Source of the DNA: Batillaria attramentaria
Lineage: Eukaryota > Mollusca > Gastropoda > Batillariidae
Reading direction: 5' to 3'
DNA: 64,000 nucleotides
NCBI GenBank assembly: GCA_018292915.2
Contig: JACVVK020000222.1
Span: forward strand, 938,501 to 1,002,500
Shown: one piece after another, positions 1-28,783 of the stretch
How positions within the stretch are numbered: the stretch's first letter is position 1
Layout: each line of letters begins with the position of its first letter
Notes under the pieces: model-generated
Database searches by the model: none
Told to the model about the DNA's origin: nothing
What the model saw: only the letters and a program-made list of their open reading frames with translations
Position numbers and translations under genes: made by a program

Positions 1-259
1 ATTTTAAAAAAACCCAAATAAACCACCTCCAATACACAAGGCAGAAGACACCAGTAGATTCAATTCACTAGTCTGACATTTTTAAAGCAGAGGTTCTCAG
101 TGCAGTCATGTGATTATATAAACAAGAACATGCAAGAGATGCGTCACAGCAAGTGATTTTAGGTGAGAGACGAATTTGGGCGTGGAACATTAATTCTTAG
201 CAACTGTCAGACAAAATTTTCTTGATTGAAACTGAATGATTTTTGTCTCCACTTTACAG

Positions 260-17126
<16,867 letters not shown>

Positions 17127-18533
17127 GACTGGCGACAGTCAAGTGCATTTTGAAGCCAGAACTACCAGAAAATATAAACCTGAGAATAACATGAGGAGAC
17201 ACAACCATGGAGTGAACGCTTTACTTGTGCAGATTTAGGATCAGCGTATTATGCTGTTGATGCCTGATTGTGTGACTCCTGTGTCTGAATGGGGTTAGTG
17301 CAAGTTCAGACTACACTGTATATATGTGATATGTGATACATGTACCAGTTTTTCCTGACTACTGGGCTGCTCACTGGGGGTTTCTTTCCGGGTTATCTGG
17401 CTTTCCTCCCCCAGCAAAATTGAAAAATAGAATAGGTATTGGGAGGCGCTGCACTGTGGTGATGCACCCCCCCCCCCTCCCCCACCCCCCAGGGGAAGCA
17501 GCCTGAATTTTCCAAAAGGGGCATAAAGTAGTAAAAAAAAAAAAAAAAAAGTTCATGTGACGTGCATACTGTTTCTTTTAGTCAAGTTTTTTCAAGAGAG
17601 AAGAATGGCTCGAGCAGATGAAATGTGTACTGGCCACAAATGTGTTTCTGATCACACTCTGTTATAAGAGTTTGGAGTGTGGTCTGGAAGCCTTGGTTTT
17701 GAAATTTGAACCACCACAAAGCAAACTGACAGTATGGGGGAGATAAGTATAAATACCGCTGCTCCCCCCCCCCCCACCCCACCCCACCCCACTCCCACCC
17801 CCCAACCAACCCTTGTGGGCATGTTGCTTCTATGTATGTCGGTATAACTAGTGAAAAACAGGACCAAAAAAGTCATACTTGTATAAATTGTAGATAGGTC
17901 ACCACAAAAAAAAAATGGTCTTGATGTCCTCAAGGACTATTGCTCCAATCATGAACAGCATTATAGCTTTGTGGACAACATCTTAACTGTCAGCATGTTC
18001 AGTGTGCCTTAATTCATTATGATTGTCAGTAGTTCATGTGCCTTTTGCCCATTAATACCAACACCAACCCATTGTTTTTGCAGTGTGTATGTATGTAGGT
18101 GTGTATTGGATGTTGGTATGTATGTAGGTGTCAGTGCTTGTATGTATGTCTGACTTATGTCTGACTGTATGTATGTATGTATATATGCACGCTTCTGTTC
18201 GTATTTATTTAGTTGATTATTCATCTATTATTCATGTGTTTATTTATCACCTTTTGTATACATTTGTAAAGCGCCTAGAGCCCCGGCTTCGGCGCTATAA
18301 AAATCCTCATGATTACATGTATTATTATTGCTGAGCCAGACCAGTCATTGACAGGGTTTTAGTATTCTTGCCATGCAGTTTACATATGAATTGTCTAAAA
18401 TGTTCATTTTGATTTCATTTGGGGTACGATTTGTCACAAATGCTACGCAGAGCAAAAGTTTTGATTACCAGATTTTCAACTTGCATGGTCTACTCACTCT
18501 TTGTGTGTGTGTGTGTGTGCGTGTGTGTGTGTG

Positions 18534-18565
<32 letters not shown>

Positions 18566-18700
18566 TCTTGCATTTGTCCTAAAACATTTGACAACAATTA
18601 CTGCTATGTCCGCAAAATCCTATACAGACTTTGGGGGCAATACTATCTGTATACTTTTCCGGTAATTTACAATGCTCTTGAAATAAACTGGACTCACTAA

Positions 18701-18752
<52 letters not shown>

Positions 18753-18789
18753 GCACCCAGGTCATAATTATTTTGTTAGCCTTTTTAAG
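17127..18789. other. 3' flank of the large gene, no gene seen
   Basis: Downstream of the stop at 17126. It contains C- and A-homopolymer runs (17467-17491, 17532-17550, 17765-17805), a TATG/TGTA-rich stretch around 18080-18190, a SINE-like tail (AAGCGCCTAGAGCCCCGGC) near 18270, GT repeats at 18502-18561 and a CA repeat at 18701-18751. I could not pick a polyadenylation site with confidence. Confidence 0.6.
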
Positions 18790-20398
18790 TTGTTTCTCTA
18801 TAGAGAAACAACTTTATGAGACGGGGCAGATTTTGCTGCGCGCAGCAAGCAAGTTCAGTGATACAAAACAAGACTGTGACGTTTCTCCACACAATACATA
18901 CTTTCACGCACATAATGACGTAACGAAACCTGCGTCATAGACACCTTACGTGCACACTATGCTGCTGCGTTCTTTTTGGCGGGAGTTGTGAGACGTGTGT
19001 GTGTGTGTGTGTGTGTGCGGACGGATGTAATGATGGCTATCTCCTAAACCACCTCGATGGAGGCCTTTTTACTTTGAGATAAAATGGGAAATCACCTTCT
19101 CCAGAGCTACCTTTCACGATTTTTAGCCTGCCGCATTTTCAGAAGTTATCGCCGATTTTAAAAAATCGGTCGTGTTACGAATTTTTTCGAAAAAGTTGTT
19201 CAAATTCCTTCATTTTCTAGACTTTGGAAGTTCACCCAATCACACTGCCTGTATTCGTGCTACAGCTCTGTAGCTCTGACTGGTTTTGTGTAAAAAAAAT
19301 ATTTCCGAGGTAGGGGTGGTTTGCACATAAGATCAAAATTAATATCAATGAAAAGACTACTGCAAATTACTTATCATCCCGGCATTTTTGTCTAGTGTGA
19401 CAACTGCACATATGACAGGAACTACTGCACTATTATAGCTTTAGCATTTAGAATAACTGAACTTTTAGATAAACAAAACTTTTTCAAGTTTCTGCAAAAA
19501 GCACCGGTCAAAAGAGTTCCAAATTTTCGATTTCATAAGTACAATACAAGGTATTCTAGTCCATGTTTCACCAGCCCTCTAGATCTTCCAGATTTTATGT
19601 AAAAATTAATTCAGCCAGGGAAGTCACAAAAGCAACAGGGAAATCACAAGACATGCACAAGCATCATCTGTCATACCACCAGTGTGAAGCTGACGTCAAA
19701 CGCTTAGTTCCCAGACAAAATAAGCAAGTATCGTCACTGCCCTCCGACATTTCACCAGCCCTCTAGATCTTCCAGATTTCATGGGAAAAATAATTCAATC
19801 GGGGAAGCCACAAAGCCAACAGGGAAATCACAAGACATAAACAAGCTTCCTCAGACGATCGCAGTGCTAGAGGCTGACATCAAAATGTTTAGTTCGCGGA
19901 ATTGACGTCATCTCTCTCTCTGTGTATGACGACCTGCCTGAGGCTGACGTCAAATGTTTAGTTCACGGAACTGACGTCTCTCTCTCTCTCTCTTTCTCTC
20001 TGGGGAGCCAGGGTGGCCGAATGGTAGAGCGTTGGACTTTCAATGCTCGGGTCCAGAGTTCGAATCCCGGCTTGGGCCAAATATTTGTGCTGGCCTTTCT
20101 CTCGTTGCCCCGTCTTTGATATCACCCTTACGTGGTGGAAAAGGACGTTAAACTCCTAAACACCCACCCACCCACTCTCTCTCTCTCTCTGTCTGTCTGT
20201 CTGTCTCTCTCCTCCCCCCACCCACGGCCGCACACCCCAGTCACGTGACTAATCGGTCGAGGTCGTAGAGGATATAGTGTCATTGGTAGAACTTGGAGGA
20301 GGGGAGAAGAAAACCGGCAACAATAAAAACAAAACAGACGAAATAAAATGAAATTTGGAGAAACAACTTTGTAGGACGGGGCCGTTCCTCCTTGTTTA
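18790..20398 (+). repeat. 1.6-kb composite interspersed repeat, copy A
   Basis: Begins with the palindrome GTTGTTTCTCTATAGAGAAA and the block GACGGGGCAGATTTTGC. It ends at GGACGGGGCCGTTCCTCCTT. GAGAAACAACTTT plus a GACGGGGC word occurs at both ends in direct orientation. The interior has two related units (TTTCACCAGCCCTCTAGATC at about 19563 and 19749), several GACGTCAAATGTTTAGTTC words, CT repeats and a family-1 SINE. There are further copies at 25742, 31325 and 57300. No coding frame; class unknown. Confidence 0.8.
20001..20176 (+). mobile_element. SINE family 1 inside composite repeat copy A
   Basis: Standard tRNA-like head and body, lying between CT-rich tracts. Copy B of the host repeat has a SINE at the equivalent place, so the SINE was part of the repeat before that repeat spread. 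Confidence 0.85.
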
Positions 20399-22690
20399 TT
20401 TCTCTGTAGAGAATGAATCAGACGTCTATTGAATCAGATGTTGACAACATTGAAATAAAATTTAAATGACCCCCCCAAAAATGAATCTTACAATGAAGAA
20501 AGGCCCACAACAAAGCAAGTCTGCCTTTTTATTTCAGTGACACTTGTACTGAATCAGTGTTCCAGAAACGAATGACATTTTAAAAAAAATCATATTTATA
20601 CAGTCATTGCACAGCCCTAAACATTACTAATATACAATTTAATTACAATCAATATGATAAGAAGAATCCATCACTTGTAAAAAACAAAATGCAAACAGAG
20701 AGGTTATAATTTCACAATGGACAACAAAAGAATTCCCATAAGAATAGGTTCATGTAAAACCGTAGCAAAAATCAACAGCAAATGGTTAAGGATTTCTTTG
20801 TGGTGTTTCGGGACTATGGGTAAAATGTGTGAGCACAGTGGTCATATATTTGGTCTCATTTTAATATGCAAATATTCTTATGAAGCATTATTCAACACCA
20901 AACACAGAACCAAAGTCCTGTTCAGATGCTGAAAAATAATCATTAATGGTTCCAGAAACTGGTCTTGTGATTATGTACTTTGAGCAGGAAAAGTAAAAAA
21001 AAACAACAACTAAGATTACATCTGTTCATACATGGCAGCAAATCACTAAAAAAAACATCCAATCCAATGTGCCAGAGTGTGTTTGGGATGCCCCCCCCCC
21101 CTCCCCCAAACACACACACACATGCACAAAATCAGTGAATGTGTTTGAATTCTTAAATCGTTTTGAGTTGTAATTTTCATGGTATCTATCATCATAACAC
21201 TTAGACACCTAGACAGTGAGAGCACCTGTAATGCCGGCATTAAGCCAATAGAAGAGCACTCATTGACACAGCGACCACACAAAGTGCTCCAGTAGTGCAA
21301 CAATAATCATAGCATTTAAATGTCCAATCGCTCATGCAGAAGTCTATAACCAACATTATATCGCACTAACAGCTGTACTAATTATCAAGATAGAGTATTT
21401 CGAGTGTACAGGCGCACTCCTGAGCGAAACTGTCCCAAAACATAAGTTGGCTAAGCAAAGATGGAAATAGCCTGTTTAACCTTTAAAAAGAAATTATGAC
21501 CAGGGGCCAATTGCATGGAAAAACGTCTACCGTGATGTCGGTAAACTGCTACCGCTCCGGTAGCTACCGGCGGGTAATTTTGTTATCAAGTTTGGATTGC
21601 ATGAGTCGTTTTCGGAGCGGCGTTAGCTACTGGCACCGTACTATTAATAGACAGGATTTTCCCGGAAACGTGTACAGTCCCATCGCAAAACATTGGCGAA
21701 GAGAGAGAGAGAGAGGTGTTGAGGAATGTGTGTGTGTGTGTGTGTGTGTGTGCGCGTGCGCGGTGTCCCGAGGCTCTCTCTCTCTCTCTCTCTCTCTAAC
21801 ACACACACACGTGTCTTCATATCCACCTGTCAGATATCCGTCACACACTGATTCATTTTTGAAATGTCCACTTACTTTCCTACAAAGGCAGACATATTTC
21901 TGATTATTTCTGCACCACAGTCGACGATACTCAGGACAAATAGGACAGTACTTTAACTGTCAGCCCGAACAGTTCGTCCAATCACAGTTCCCACTGACAT
22001 GAGTGAGTTAGTTACTTAGGGCTGAACGCTACGCATCCAGCAGATATGAAGCTCTATATCACAATCAAATTCAAAACACAATTTGCAATAATTGCACTTT
22101 CTGGTACATGTATCCAAAAGATCTTTTAAAAATTCAGAAATTAAAGCAAAGACTTGATAGAATGGTGAAAATTTGTGATGTACAAATAGAAACAGATATC
22201 AAATAACAATTCAGTAACAACAGGATGGTTTGTGCATAGGGGGTCACGGCATTATAACTGGTAAAAACAAGAAAATCAACAACAGCAACAAAAGACACGG
22301 AAGAATGTTCTGAAGCTGTTTCCATGGAAGCTTGCCTTAAGAAGTGACAGATGTAGCAAAAATCTGGTGGTGATATGTCAATGTACACTGATTTTGTTTT
22401 TAATACAGACATTGCCAGGGACAGAACACTTTGCAAATATACACATCTAACACTAGTGCAACTGAGCAGGAGATGCATTCAAGCATATAGAATCTTGTAC
22501 AGGTAAAACACTTGTTCCCAGTGAAGGCCTTAATTCATATGCAGTAATCCTTCCACACACTGCAACACAAAACATAAAGTGTTTCTTATGATATTGAAGA
22601 CTCATCTCTTCAGTGCCTCACACCAGTAATCATCTGCAGTTCTTTTTTTTTTCCACTATCTTTCCTTTCAAAACGTCTCCCTAAGCGCCG
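20399..22690. other. intergenic, no gene seen
   Basis: A/T-rich sequence with scattered simple repeats: a C-run beside a CA tract at 21090-21122, GA/GT/CT tracts at 21701-21815, and a CAGGGGCCAATTGCATGG terminus-like word at 21501. The downstream partner of that terminus was not found. Reading frames are short and composed of simple sequence. Confidence 0.6.
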
Positions 22691-22870
22691 CGTGGGGAGC
22701 CGGGGTGGCCGAATGGTAGAACGTTGGACTCTCAATGCTCGGGTCGTGAGTTCGAATCCCGCCGGCTGGGGCCAAATATTTGTGCTGGCCTTTTTTCTCG
22801 TTGCCCCGTCTTTGATATCACCCTTATGTGGTGGAAAAGGACGTTACACTCCCAAACACCCAACACCCAC
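22691..22870 (+). mobile_element. SINE family 1 inserted in another SINE tail
   Basis: Target duplication CCCTAAGCGCCG is at 22679-22690 and 22871-22882. The surrounding sequence (CTAAGCGCCGTGAGCACTC, then GTGCGCTATATCAAG and CAT repeats to about 22950) is itself a SINE-like tail. A related tail lies in inverse orientation near 53145-53220. Confidence 0.9.
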
Positions 22871-23025
22871 CCCTAAGCGCCGTGAGCACTCAGTTACTGA
22901 GTTAGGGTGGAGCCGTGCGCTATATCAAGTCTCCATCATTATCATCATATTGAAAGGTTTAAACAAGTCACTGATTAGATGTACTGCACATCGATTTCTC
23001 TCTCTCTCTCTGTCTGTCTCTCTCC

Positions 23026-23032
<7 letters not shown>

Positions 23033-23100
<68 letters not shown>
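23033..23100. repeat. CT/CA microsatellite
   Basis: CT repeat (22998-23034) passing into about 65 bp of CA, just downstream of the POLD4 stop codon, which lies on the other strand. Confidence 0.95.
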
Positions 23101-23231
23101 CTAGGTGCTGATGACTTAGCAAGTGGCTTACTGTGCACTCTCCTAAGTCACTCCTCTCGCCCACTTTCCACTTCCAGGATACAAAAAGTACCATTTCAGG
23201 TAAAAACAAAACCGACCTGTACCATCCAAAT

Positions 23232-24431
23232 CTAGGCATCTGCTGCCAGATCATACCTGTGTGTGTATTGCTCGTCATTTGGATGCCTCAGTAAAATGTC
23301 CTTGACTTCTGCCGGTGGATCAAGGCCATGCTTGTTTGCGCGCTCCCATCGCTCCAAACGGGTGATCCCTGGGAAAAAAAAAATTGCAAACTTGTTTTGC
23401 TCCATTTTGAAGTGCCATGTGAGGAATTCAAGAGGTATGGGTGTTTCATTAATCATTTATGTACTCATTAAATAACATGACAGCTAGCCTGGAGTGCTGA
23501 CTGTTAAAAACAACTTGTATACAGGCGCCCTCCCCCCCCCCCCCTTTTTTTTTATTCTAGTTGTTTCTATTGTAAAATGTGCCTTTGCAATGTTTGCAAG
23601 TTACTTTTTTCAAACTTTGACCCTTGTCTTCTGTTGTAACCTAAGTAAAGCATGGTTTGACTTCCATAGATAATATCAAACGCACTGCGAATGCATGCCA
23701 GCAAACCAACTCACCATTCTGATTTTTTTTTTTTTAAACCAAACAAACCAAAAGCACTCCATGACCTACCTGCACATGGTCCAAACTCCAGGGAGAGATC
23801 AAACTGTTTCAGTGTTTCCATTTCTGGGTTTGGGTCTGGCAGAAGATGCTGGCTGGTGGATGGAACAGCATCTGCAAATCATTATTCAGGTAATTGTAAA
23901 GAATAGTATACGAAAATAATTGGAGCTAATTGCACGCACTTTGACGGGTGTTTTCGGTTCTTATCACCAACCAAAATGGTGTGCAGATGACTGCTCGGGC
24001 CGTCATTCAGGGATATTTTGTGCATGTTTGTGGGAAAGGAGTGGTCAAAGTGAGTAGGTAAGAGTGTCTTACGTCTCTTTGCATCGAGCAGAACCGAAAA
24101 CACCCGTCAAAGTGCGTGCAATTAGCTCCAATTATTTTCGTATACTATTCTTTACAATTACCCATTATTCATATAAAAATATCAGTAGTGGAATGTACCC
24201 GCTGAGGGTATATTCATTACCCAGAACTTTTCACTATATCAAATAATTTGCAAGACTTCCTGTCTAGTCAAGCAAGCGTTGAAGACAGAAGTAAATCCAT
24301 GTTCCAAAGCCACAGAGAGAGAGAGAGAGAGAGGCGTTATGCGTACCTTTAACACTTGCTGGTTGTGTTGACTTTGTTGGCTGTGTCCTTTTCTTTACCT
24401 GCTTGTAACTGTCAGTTATTTTTCTCGACAT
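23232..24431 (-). CDS. POLD4: DNA polymerase delta subunit 4 (p12), complete, 3 exons
   Basis: Minus-strand exons 24431-24347, 23871-23770 and 23368-23232 join in phase (85+102+137 nt) to 107 aa, the same length as human p12. The N-terminus MSRKITDSYKQVKKR matches the p12 PCNA-binding/degron region: the I-T-D-S-Y core and downstream basic residues are kept. Exon 2 ends LKQFDLSLEFGPCA and exon 3 begins GITRLERWERANKHGLDPP, the conserved C-terminal core of the family, followed by EVKDILLRHP. p12 is known to stabilise the polymerase delta holoenzyme and to be degraded after DNA damage through a TD-type PIP degron. An in-frame ATG six codons upstream (24447-24449) is possible, but MSRK aligns with the family start. 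The first intron contains a MITE directly before exon 2. Identification is by recognised motifs. Confidence 0.93.
23889..24162. mobile_element. MULE-like MITE with 73-bp perfect inverted repeats, inside a POLD4 intron
   Basis: Arms 23889-23961 and 24090-24162 are exact reverse complements, starting GGTAATTGTAAAGAATAG. A 9-bp target duplication, CATTATTCA, is at 23880-23888 and 24163-24171. Long arms plus a 9-bp duplication point to Mutator-like elements. The 274-bp element has no transposase. It starts 18 bp from the POLD4 exon 2 boundary, so only about 17 nt of pre-insertion sequence lie before that acceptor. Confidence 0.9.
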
Positions 24432-24824
24432 TTCTAGCGCTTTTTGCACCTACTGGCTGCAACGGTTTCTCTGCCACCCTCCTCTTGAGTTCGGGTTCTA
24501 CACTGAAAGTGAAAGTAGAGATGCGATCCTAAAATGGACTAAATCGAACTGAACTTGGGTCACTTATCGTGGGCCACTGTCTACTAACAAAATGAGTCCT
24601 TAGCTAACGTTTCCGACTGATACATGTAAGTTTTCTATCGTTGTTAGACCGATGACATCACCGCCAAATTTGCCAAAGCATACTGTCGACACTGCACAAG
24701 CTTCGGCTTGCTCAACGCGGAAACAAGCTGAAGCTACCCTGGGTCACAGGAAAAACGTAGTCGGCAGAGTGAAAACTGAACCGGGTAAGAATACGAAAGT
24801 ACACAGAACCGTTGCGCTTTAGGT
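24432..24824 (-). promoter_or_regulatory. presumed POLD4 5' flank
   Basis: About 390 bp between the POLD4 start and a MITE cluster. I see no clear TATA box. The stretch must hold the 5' UTR and probably the core promoter, by position only. Confidence 0.3.
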
Positions 24825-24829
24825 GACGG

Positions 24830-25289
24830 CAGGGGCGCCGGAACCGGGGGGGGGGGGGGGGGGGCAGTTGCCCCCCCCCTGTACCCAAGCAGGGGGGGCA
24901 AGAGAGTCTTTTTGCCCCCCCTGGAAAATCAGGTGACTATGGCAAGAGGGGGGGCAAAGCAATGGTCTGGCCCCCCCCCCCTTTCCCTACCTCTCCCCCC
25001 TACCCCTCTTCCTGCTCTCTCCCTCATCCCACCCAACAGAGAACTGTTTTTGCAGACCGAAGGCTGTCCGCTCCTCTGATTCCCCCCCACCCCCCCCCCC
25101 GCTTTTTCACTTTATTTCGGGGGAGGCAATGTCCTTCTTTTCAGTGGCTCCCTGGTTCGTAAAGGTTGTTTTTGTCTGTAGCAGCATCTGATCGCCCCCC
25201 CCCCCCCCCCGCTGTTCACTTTCTTCGGGCAACGTTCCACCCTCACGAGATTCTGCCCCCCCTCCCCCCAACATCTTCCGGCGCCCCTG
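24830..25289. mobile_element. hAT-like MITE 1 (CAGGGGCG ends, 5-bp duplication)
   Basis: Left end CAGGGGCGCCGGAA is the inverse of right end TTCCGGCGCCCCTG. GACGG is duplicated at 24825-24829 and 25290-25294. The interior is rich in G and C homopolymers. CAGGGG termini are characteristic of hAT; a 5-bp duplication suggests the hAT5-type subgroup. The family assignment is an inference. Confidence 0.75.
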
Positions 25290-25299
25290 GACGGTATTG

Positions 25300-25467
25300 C
25301 AGGGGCGTAGGACCACGGGGCCCTGGGGGCCCAGGCCCCCGTTCGATTTTTGGAAGGGGGGCCCGAATATCTTTGGGCCCCCCTTGCTTTTGATGAGGAG
25401 AGGGGGCCCACCAGTGGTGGGGTCTCCCCGGCTGCTCTGCTGTCGCAGGACACAATCCTTGGCAGTC

Positions 25468-25507
<40 letters not shown>

Positions 25508-25616
25508 CCACACACCACACATATCTCCCCCCCCCCCGCCCCCTTCTTCACCCCGGCCGTATGGCTCACCCGACTTAGTGGGCCCCCCTTCCTCTCAGCA
25601 TCTTCCTACGCGCCTG
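25300..25616. mobile_element. hAT-like MITE 2, abutting MITE 1
   Basis: Ends CAGGGGCGTAGG and CCTACGCGCCTG are imperfect inverse copies. TATTG is duplicated at 25295-25299 and 25617-25621. The left duplication begins at the base after the right duplication of MITE 1. It contains a CA tract at 25469-25503. Confidence 0.75.
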
Positions 25617-25741
25617 TATTGTCATAACCGGCCAGGGTCTCGCTTCTGGTGAATAAGATTTACCATAACAGACCAACTTAAAATATTCATGCAGAATTTT
25701 CGGGACAGTTTCAGTCAGCGGCGCAAGTTTTTGTTAAGTCA

Positions 25742-27384
25742 GTTGTTTCTCCTCTATAGAGAAACAACTTTATGAGCGGACGGGGCAGATTTTGCTACGC
25801 GCAGCAGCAAGTTTCAGTGATACAAAACAAGACTGTGACGTTTCTCCACACAATACTTACTTTCACGCACACAGTGACGTAACGAAATCTGCGTCATAGA
25901 CACCTTACGTGCACACTTTGCTGCTGCGTTCTTTTTGACGGGAGTTGACGTGTGTGTGTGTGTGTGCGGACGGATGTAATGATGGCTATCTGCTAAACCA
26001 CCTCGCCGGACGGCTTTTTACTTTGAGATAAAATGGGCAGTCATATTCTCCAGAGCTATTTTTCACGATTTTTAGCCTGCCGCATTTTGAGAACAGTTAT
26101 CGCCGCCGATTTGAAAAAATCGGTCATGTCACGAATTTTTTCAAAAAAAATGTTCAAATGGCTTCATTTTCTGAAATTGGGAAGATCATCCAATTATACT
26201 GCCTGTTTTCGTAGCACAGCTCTGTAGCTCTGACAGGTTTTGTGTCAAAAAAATATTTCCGAGGTAGGGGTGGTTTGCATATAAGGCCAAATATCTATGA
26301 TTAAACGACTGCTTTAAATTACTCATCATTCCGGTATTTTTGTCACTTGTGCCAACTGCACATATGACATGAACTACTGCACTATTATAGCTTTAGTATT
26401 AAGAATAGCAGAGCTTTTAGATAAACAAATTTTTCACGTTTCTGCGAGAAGCGCCGGTCAAAAAAGTTCCAATTTTGCAATTTCGTAAGTACAATCCAAG
26501 GCACTTAAGTCCACGTTTCATCAGCTCTCTAGATCTTCCAGATTTTATGTCAAAATTAATTCAGTCACGGAAGTCACAAAAGCAACAAGGAACTCACAAG
26601 ATATGTAGAAGTATCATCTGTCAGACGAGCAGCGTGAGACTGACGTCAAATGTTTGGTTCACAGACAAAATCTGCAAGTATCGTCACTGCTTCCGACATT
26701 CATCAGCCCTCTAGATCTTCCAGATTTCATGGGAAAAATAATTCAGTCGGAGAAGTCACAAAGCCAACAGGGAAATCACAAGACATGAACAAGCATCCTC
26801 AGACCATGTCAGTGCTAGAGGCTGACGTTAAAAGTTTACTTCGCGGAATTGACGTCATCTCTCTCTCTCTCTCTGATGACGACCTGCCTGAGGCTGACGT
26901 CAAATGTTTAGTTCACGGAACTGACGTCTCTCTCTCTCTCTCTCTCTCTCTGGGGAGCCAGGGTGGCGGGCCGAACGGTAGAGCGTTGGACCAAAGACCT
27001 TTGAATCAGTTTCCAAGATCTTTGGTTGGACTTTCAATGCTTGGGCCGAGACTTCAAATCCCGGCCGCTGGGGCCAAATATTTGTGCTGGCCTTTTTCTC
27101 GTTGCCCCGTCTTTGATATCACCCTTATGTGAGGGAAAAGGACGTTAAACTCCTAAACACCCATCCACCCACCCTCTCTCTCTGCCTCTCTCTCTCTCTC
27201 TCCCCCTTCTTCCCCCACCCGGCCCCACCCCCAGTCACGTGGCTAATCGGTCGAGGTCGTAGAGGATCTAGTGTCATTGGTAGAACTTGGAGAGGGGAGA
27301 ACAGGCAACAATAACAACAAAACAGACAAAATAAAATGAAGTTTGGAGAAACAACTTCGTAGGACGGGGCCGTTCCTCCTTGTT
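25742..27384 (+). repeat. 1.6-kb composite interspersed repeat, copy B
   Basis: Collinear with copy A at 18790 from the GTTGTTTCTC start through GACGTCAAATGTTTAGTTCAC to the GGACGGGGCCGTTCCTCCTT end, with scattered substitutions and small indels. It carries a family-1 SINE at the same internal position. Confidence 0.8.
26953..27172 (+). mobile_element. SINE family 1 with a ~44-bp insert between A and B boxes
   Basis: The head is interrupted after GAGCGTTGGA by about 44 bp containing CCAAAGACCTTTG and CCAAGATCTTTGG, then resumes at CTTTCAATGC. TTGGA is present on both sides of the insert. The remainder is a normal family-1 body. Confidence 0.75.
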
Positions 27385-27573
27385 TTGTTTTGACAGTGTT
27401 TTGTTTTGTTCAGTTTGTCACTGGCCGTCAGTCACTCGACTGATAAGTCGGTCAGTGTGCCGGTGACTGAGTGAAATCGGCAGGCTTCAGTCACTGACGT
27501 TGTTGTATGCATGCAGTGCGTGTCCTTCAGTGTGTGTGTGTGTGTGTACCACACACCGGTTGCTCAGTACCGG

Positions 27574-27731
27574 GAGGAGCCGGGGTGGTCGAATGGTAGA
27601 GCGTTGGACTTCTAATGCTCGGGTCGTGAGTTCGATCCCGGCTGGGGCCAAATATTTGTGCTGGCTTTTTCATTGTTGCCCCGTCTTTGATATCACCCTA
27701 TGTTGTGGAAAAGGACGTTAAACCCCCAAAC

Positions 27732-27764
<33 letters not shown>
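27574..27764 (+). mobile_element. SINE family 1 with CA tail
   Basis: Target duplication GCTCAGTACCGG is at 27562-27573 and 27765-27776. The usual ACCC-type tail is replaced by a CA repeat at 27730-27764. Confidence 0.9.
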
Positions 27765-27767
<3 letters not shown>

Positions 27768-27776
27768 CAGTACCGG

Positions 27777-28540
27777 CGGGCGGTCGCATCGCCAAAACCA
27801 TCAGTCACCTCATCACATTAATTCTGTCGTCACGGCTGACAAAGAACAAAACAAAGCTTGGTGTCAAGTTTTAATTTTTTCCCCTTGGTTTGTTTATTTG
27901 TTTTAATAGACTTCTTACAGCTCATGATCATCAAGTTTATGTTACACAAAACACTTTCAGTCAAAACAATGACAGAAATTTACTCGTGGCATCTGAATAG
28001 GAAATATTAATTCAGTAGAAGTGTATGGTTCCCGACTGATTATCTTCTGCTGATGAAAATGAAAAGAGAGGTGGCGTGGAGGGGCGGGGAGGCGAGCCTG
28101 AGGAGGTGCAGTGAGGGGTGTGTGGAGAGGGGGGGGGGGGGTTAAGGGGTGAGGTCAAGGTTACACGATATCAGTGGGATACAAACCGGCAAGACCGCCG
28201 ACTCGAGGACAGTGTCAAGGTCACTTAAACTTGCAGGTCACTGAATCTATCCTCGATGCTGATAGTCATGGGTCAGTGGCTCACTGGGCAGACAGTTGAG
28301 TCTTAAACTGAAGTCACCGGCTGAGCATGGTTACTGACCAGCCCAAAATCCATACAGAAAAAATAATTGTCACTTTGTGCTTTTGAGATGCCCACAGAAA
28401 TAAATAATAATAATAATGATAGTAATGAGGATTTTTTTTTTATTTATTGCGCCTAATCTCCGGCGACTGACATCGGCTTCACCGACGTTGGTGTGTGTAT
28501 ACAGTGCGTGCGTGCGTGTCCTCCAGTGTGTGTTTAGGCC
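27777..28540. other. intergenic, no gene seen
   Basis: Mixed sequence with a G-run at 28129-28142 and a T-run at 28432-28442. No coding frame of note. Confidence 0.6.
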
Positions 28541-28760
28541 GCATATAACAAACCCGGCGAACAGGGTCCGTGAGCGCCCTGCGACCGGTCATACGCGACC
28601 CGCGCAAGGTCAAAGGCGGCGGGCGACAGGTCGAAACTGGTCATGAGCGACGTGTAAGTGTTGTGAGCGACTGTATGGTCATGAGCGACTGGCCATGAAC
28701 TACCGGCGTCTGGTCATAGGCGACCCACAGTTGGTTATTAGCGGCAGGCGCGCGCGCGCA
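28541..28760 (+). repeat. CpG-rich terminal module, left copy
   Basis: Begins GCATATAACAAACCCGGCGA, followed by CAGGGTCCGTGAGCGCC and repeated GGTCATGAGCGAC-type words. A second copy in the same direction begins at 36153, and an inverted copy ends at 38214. The pattern resembles the termini of a large element with subterminal repeats. Confidence 0.7.
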
Positions 28761-28783
28761 CACACACGAGACAACAAAATGCG

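Noticed and set aside
21501..22040. Complete MITE starting CAGGGGCCAATTGCATGG
   Set aside because: No matching inverted right end or flanking duplication could be found.
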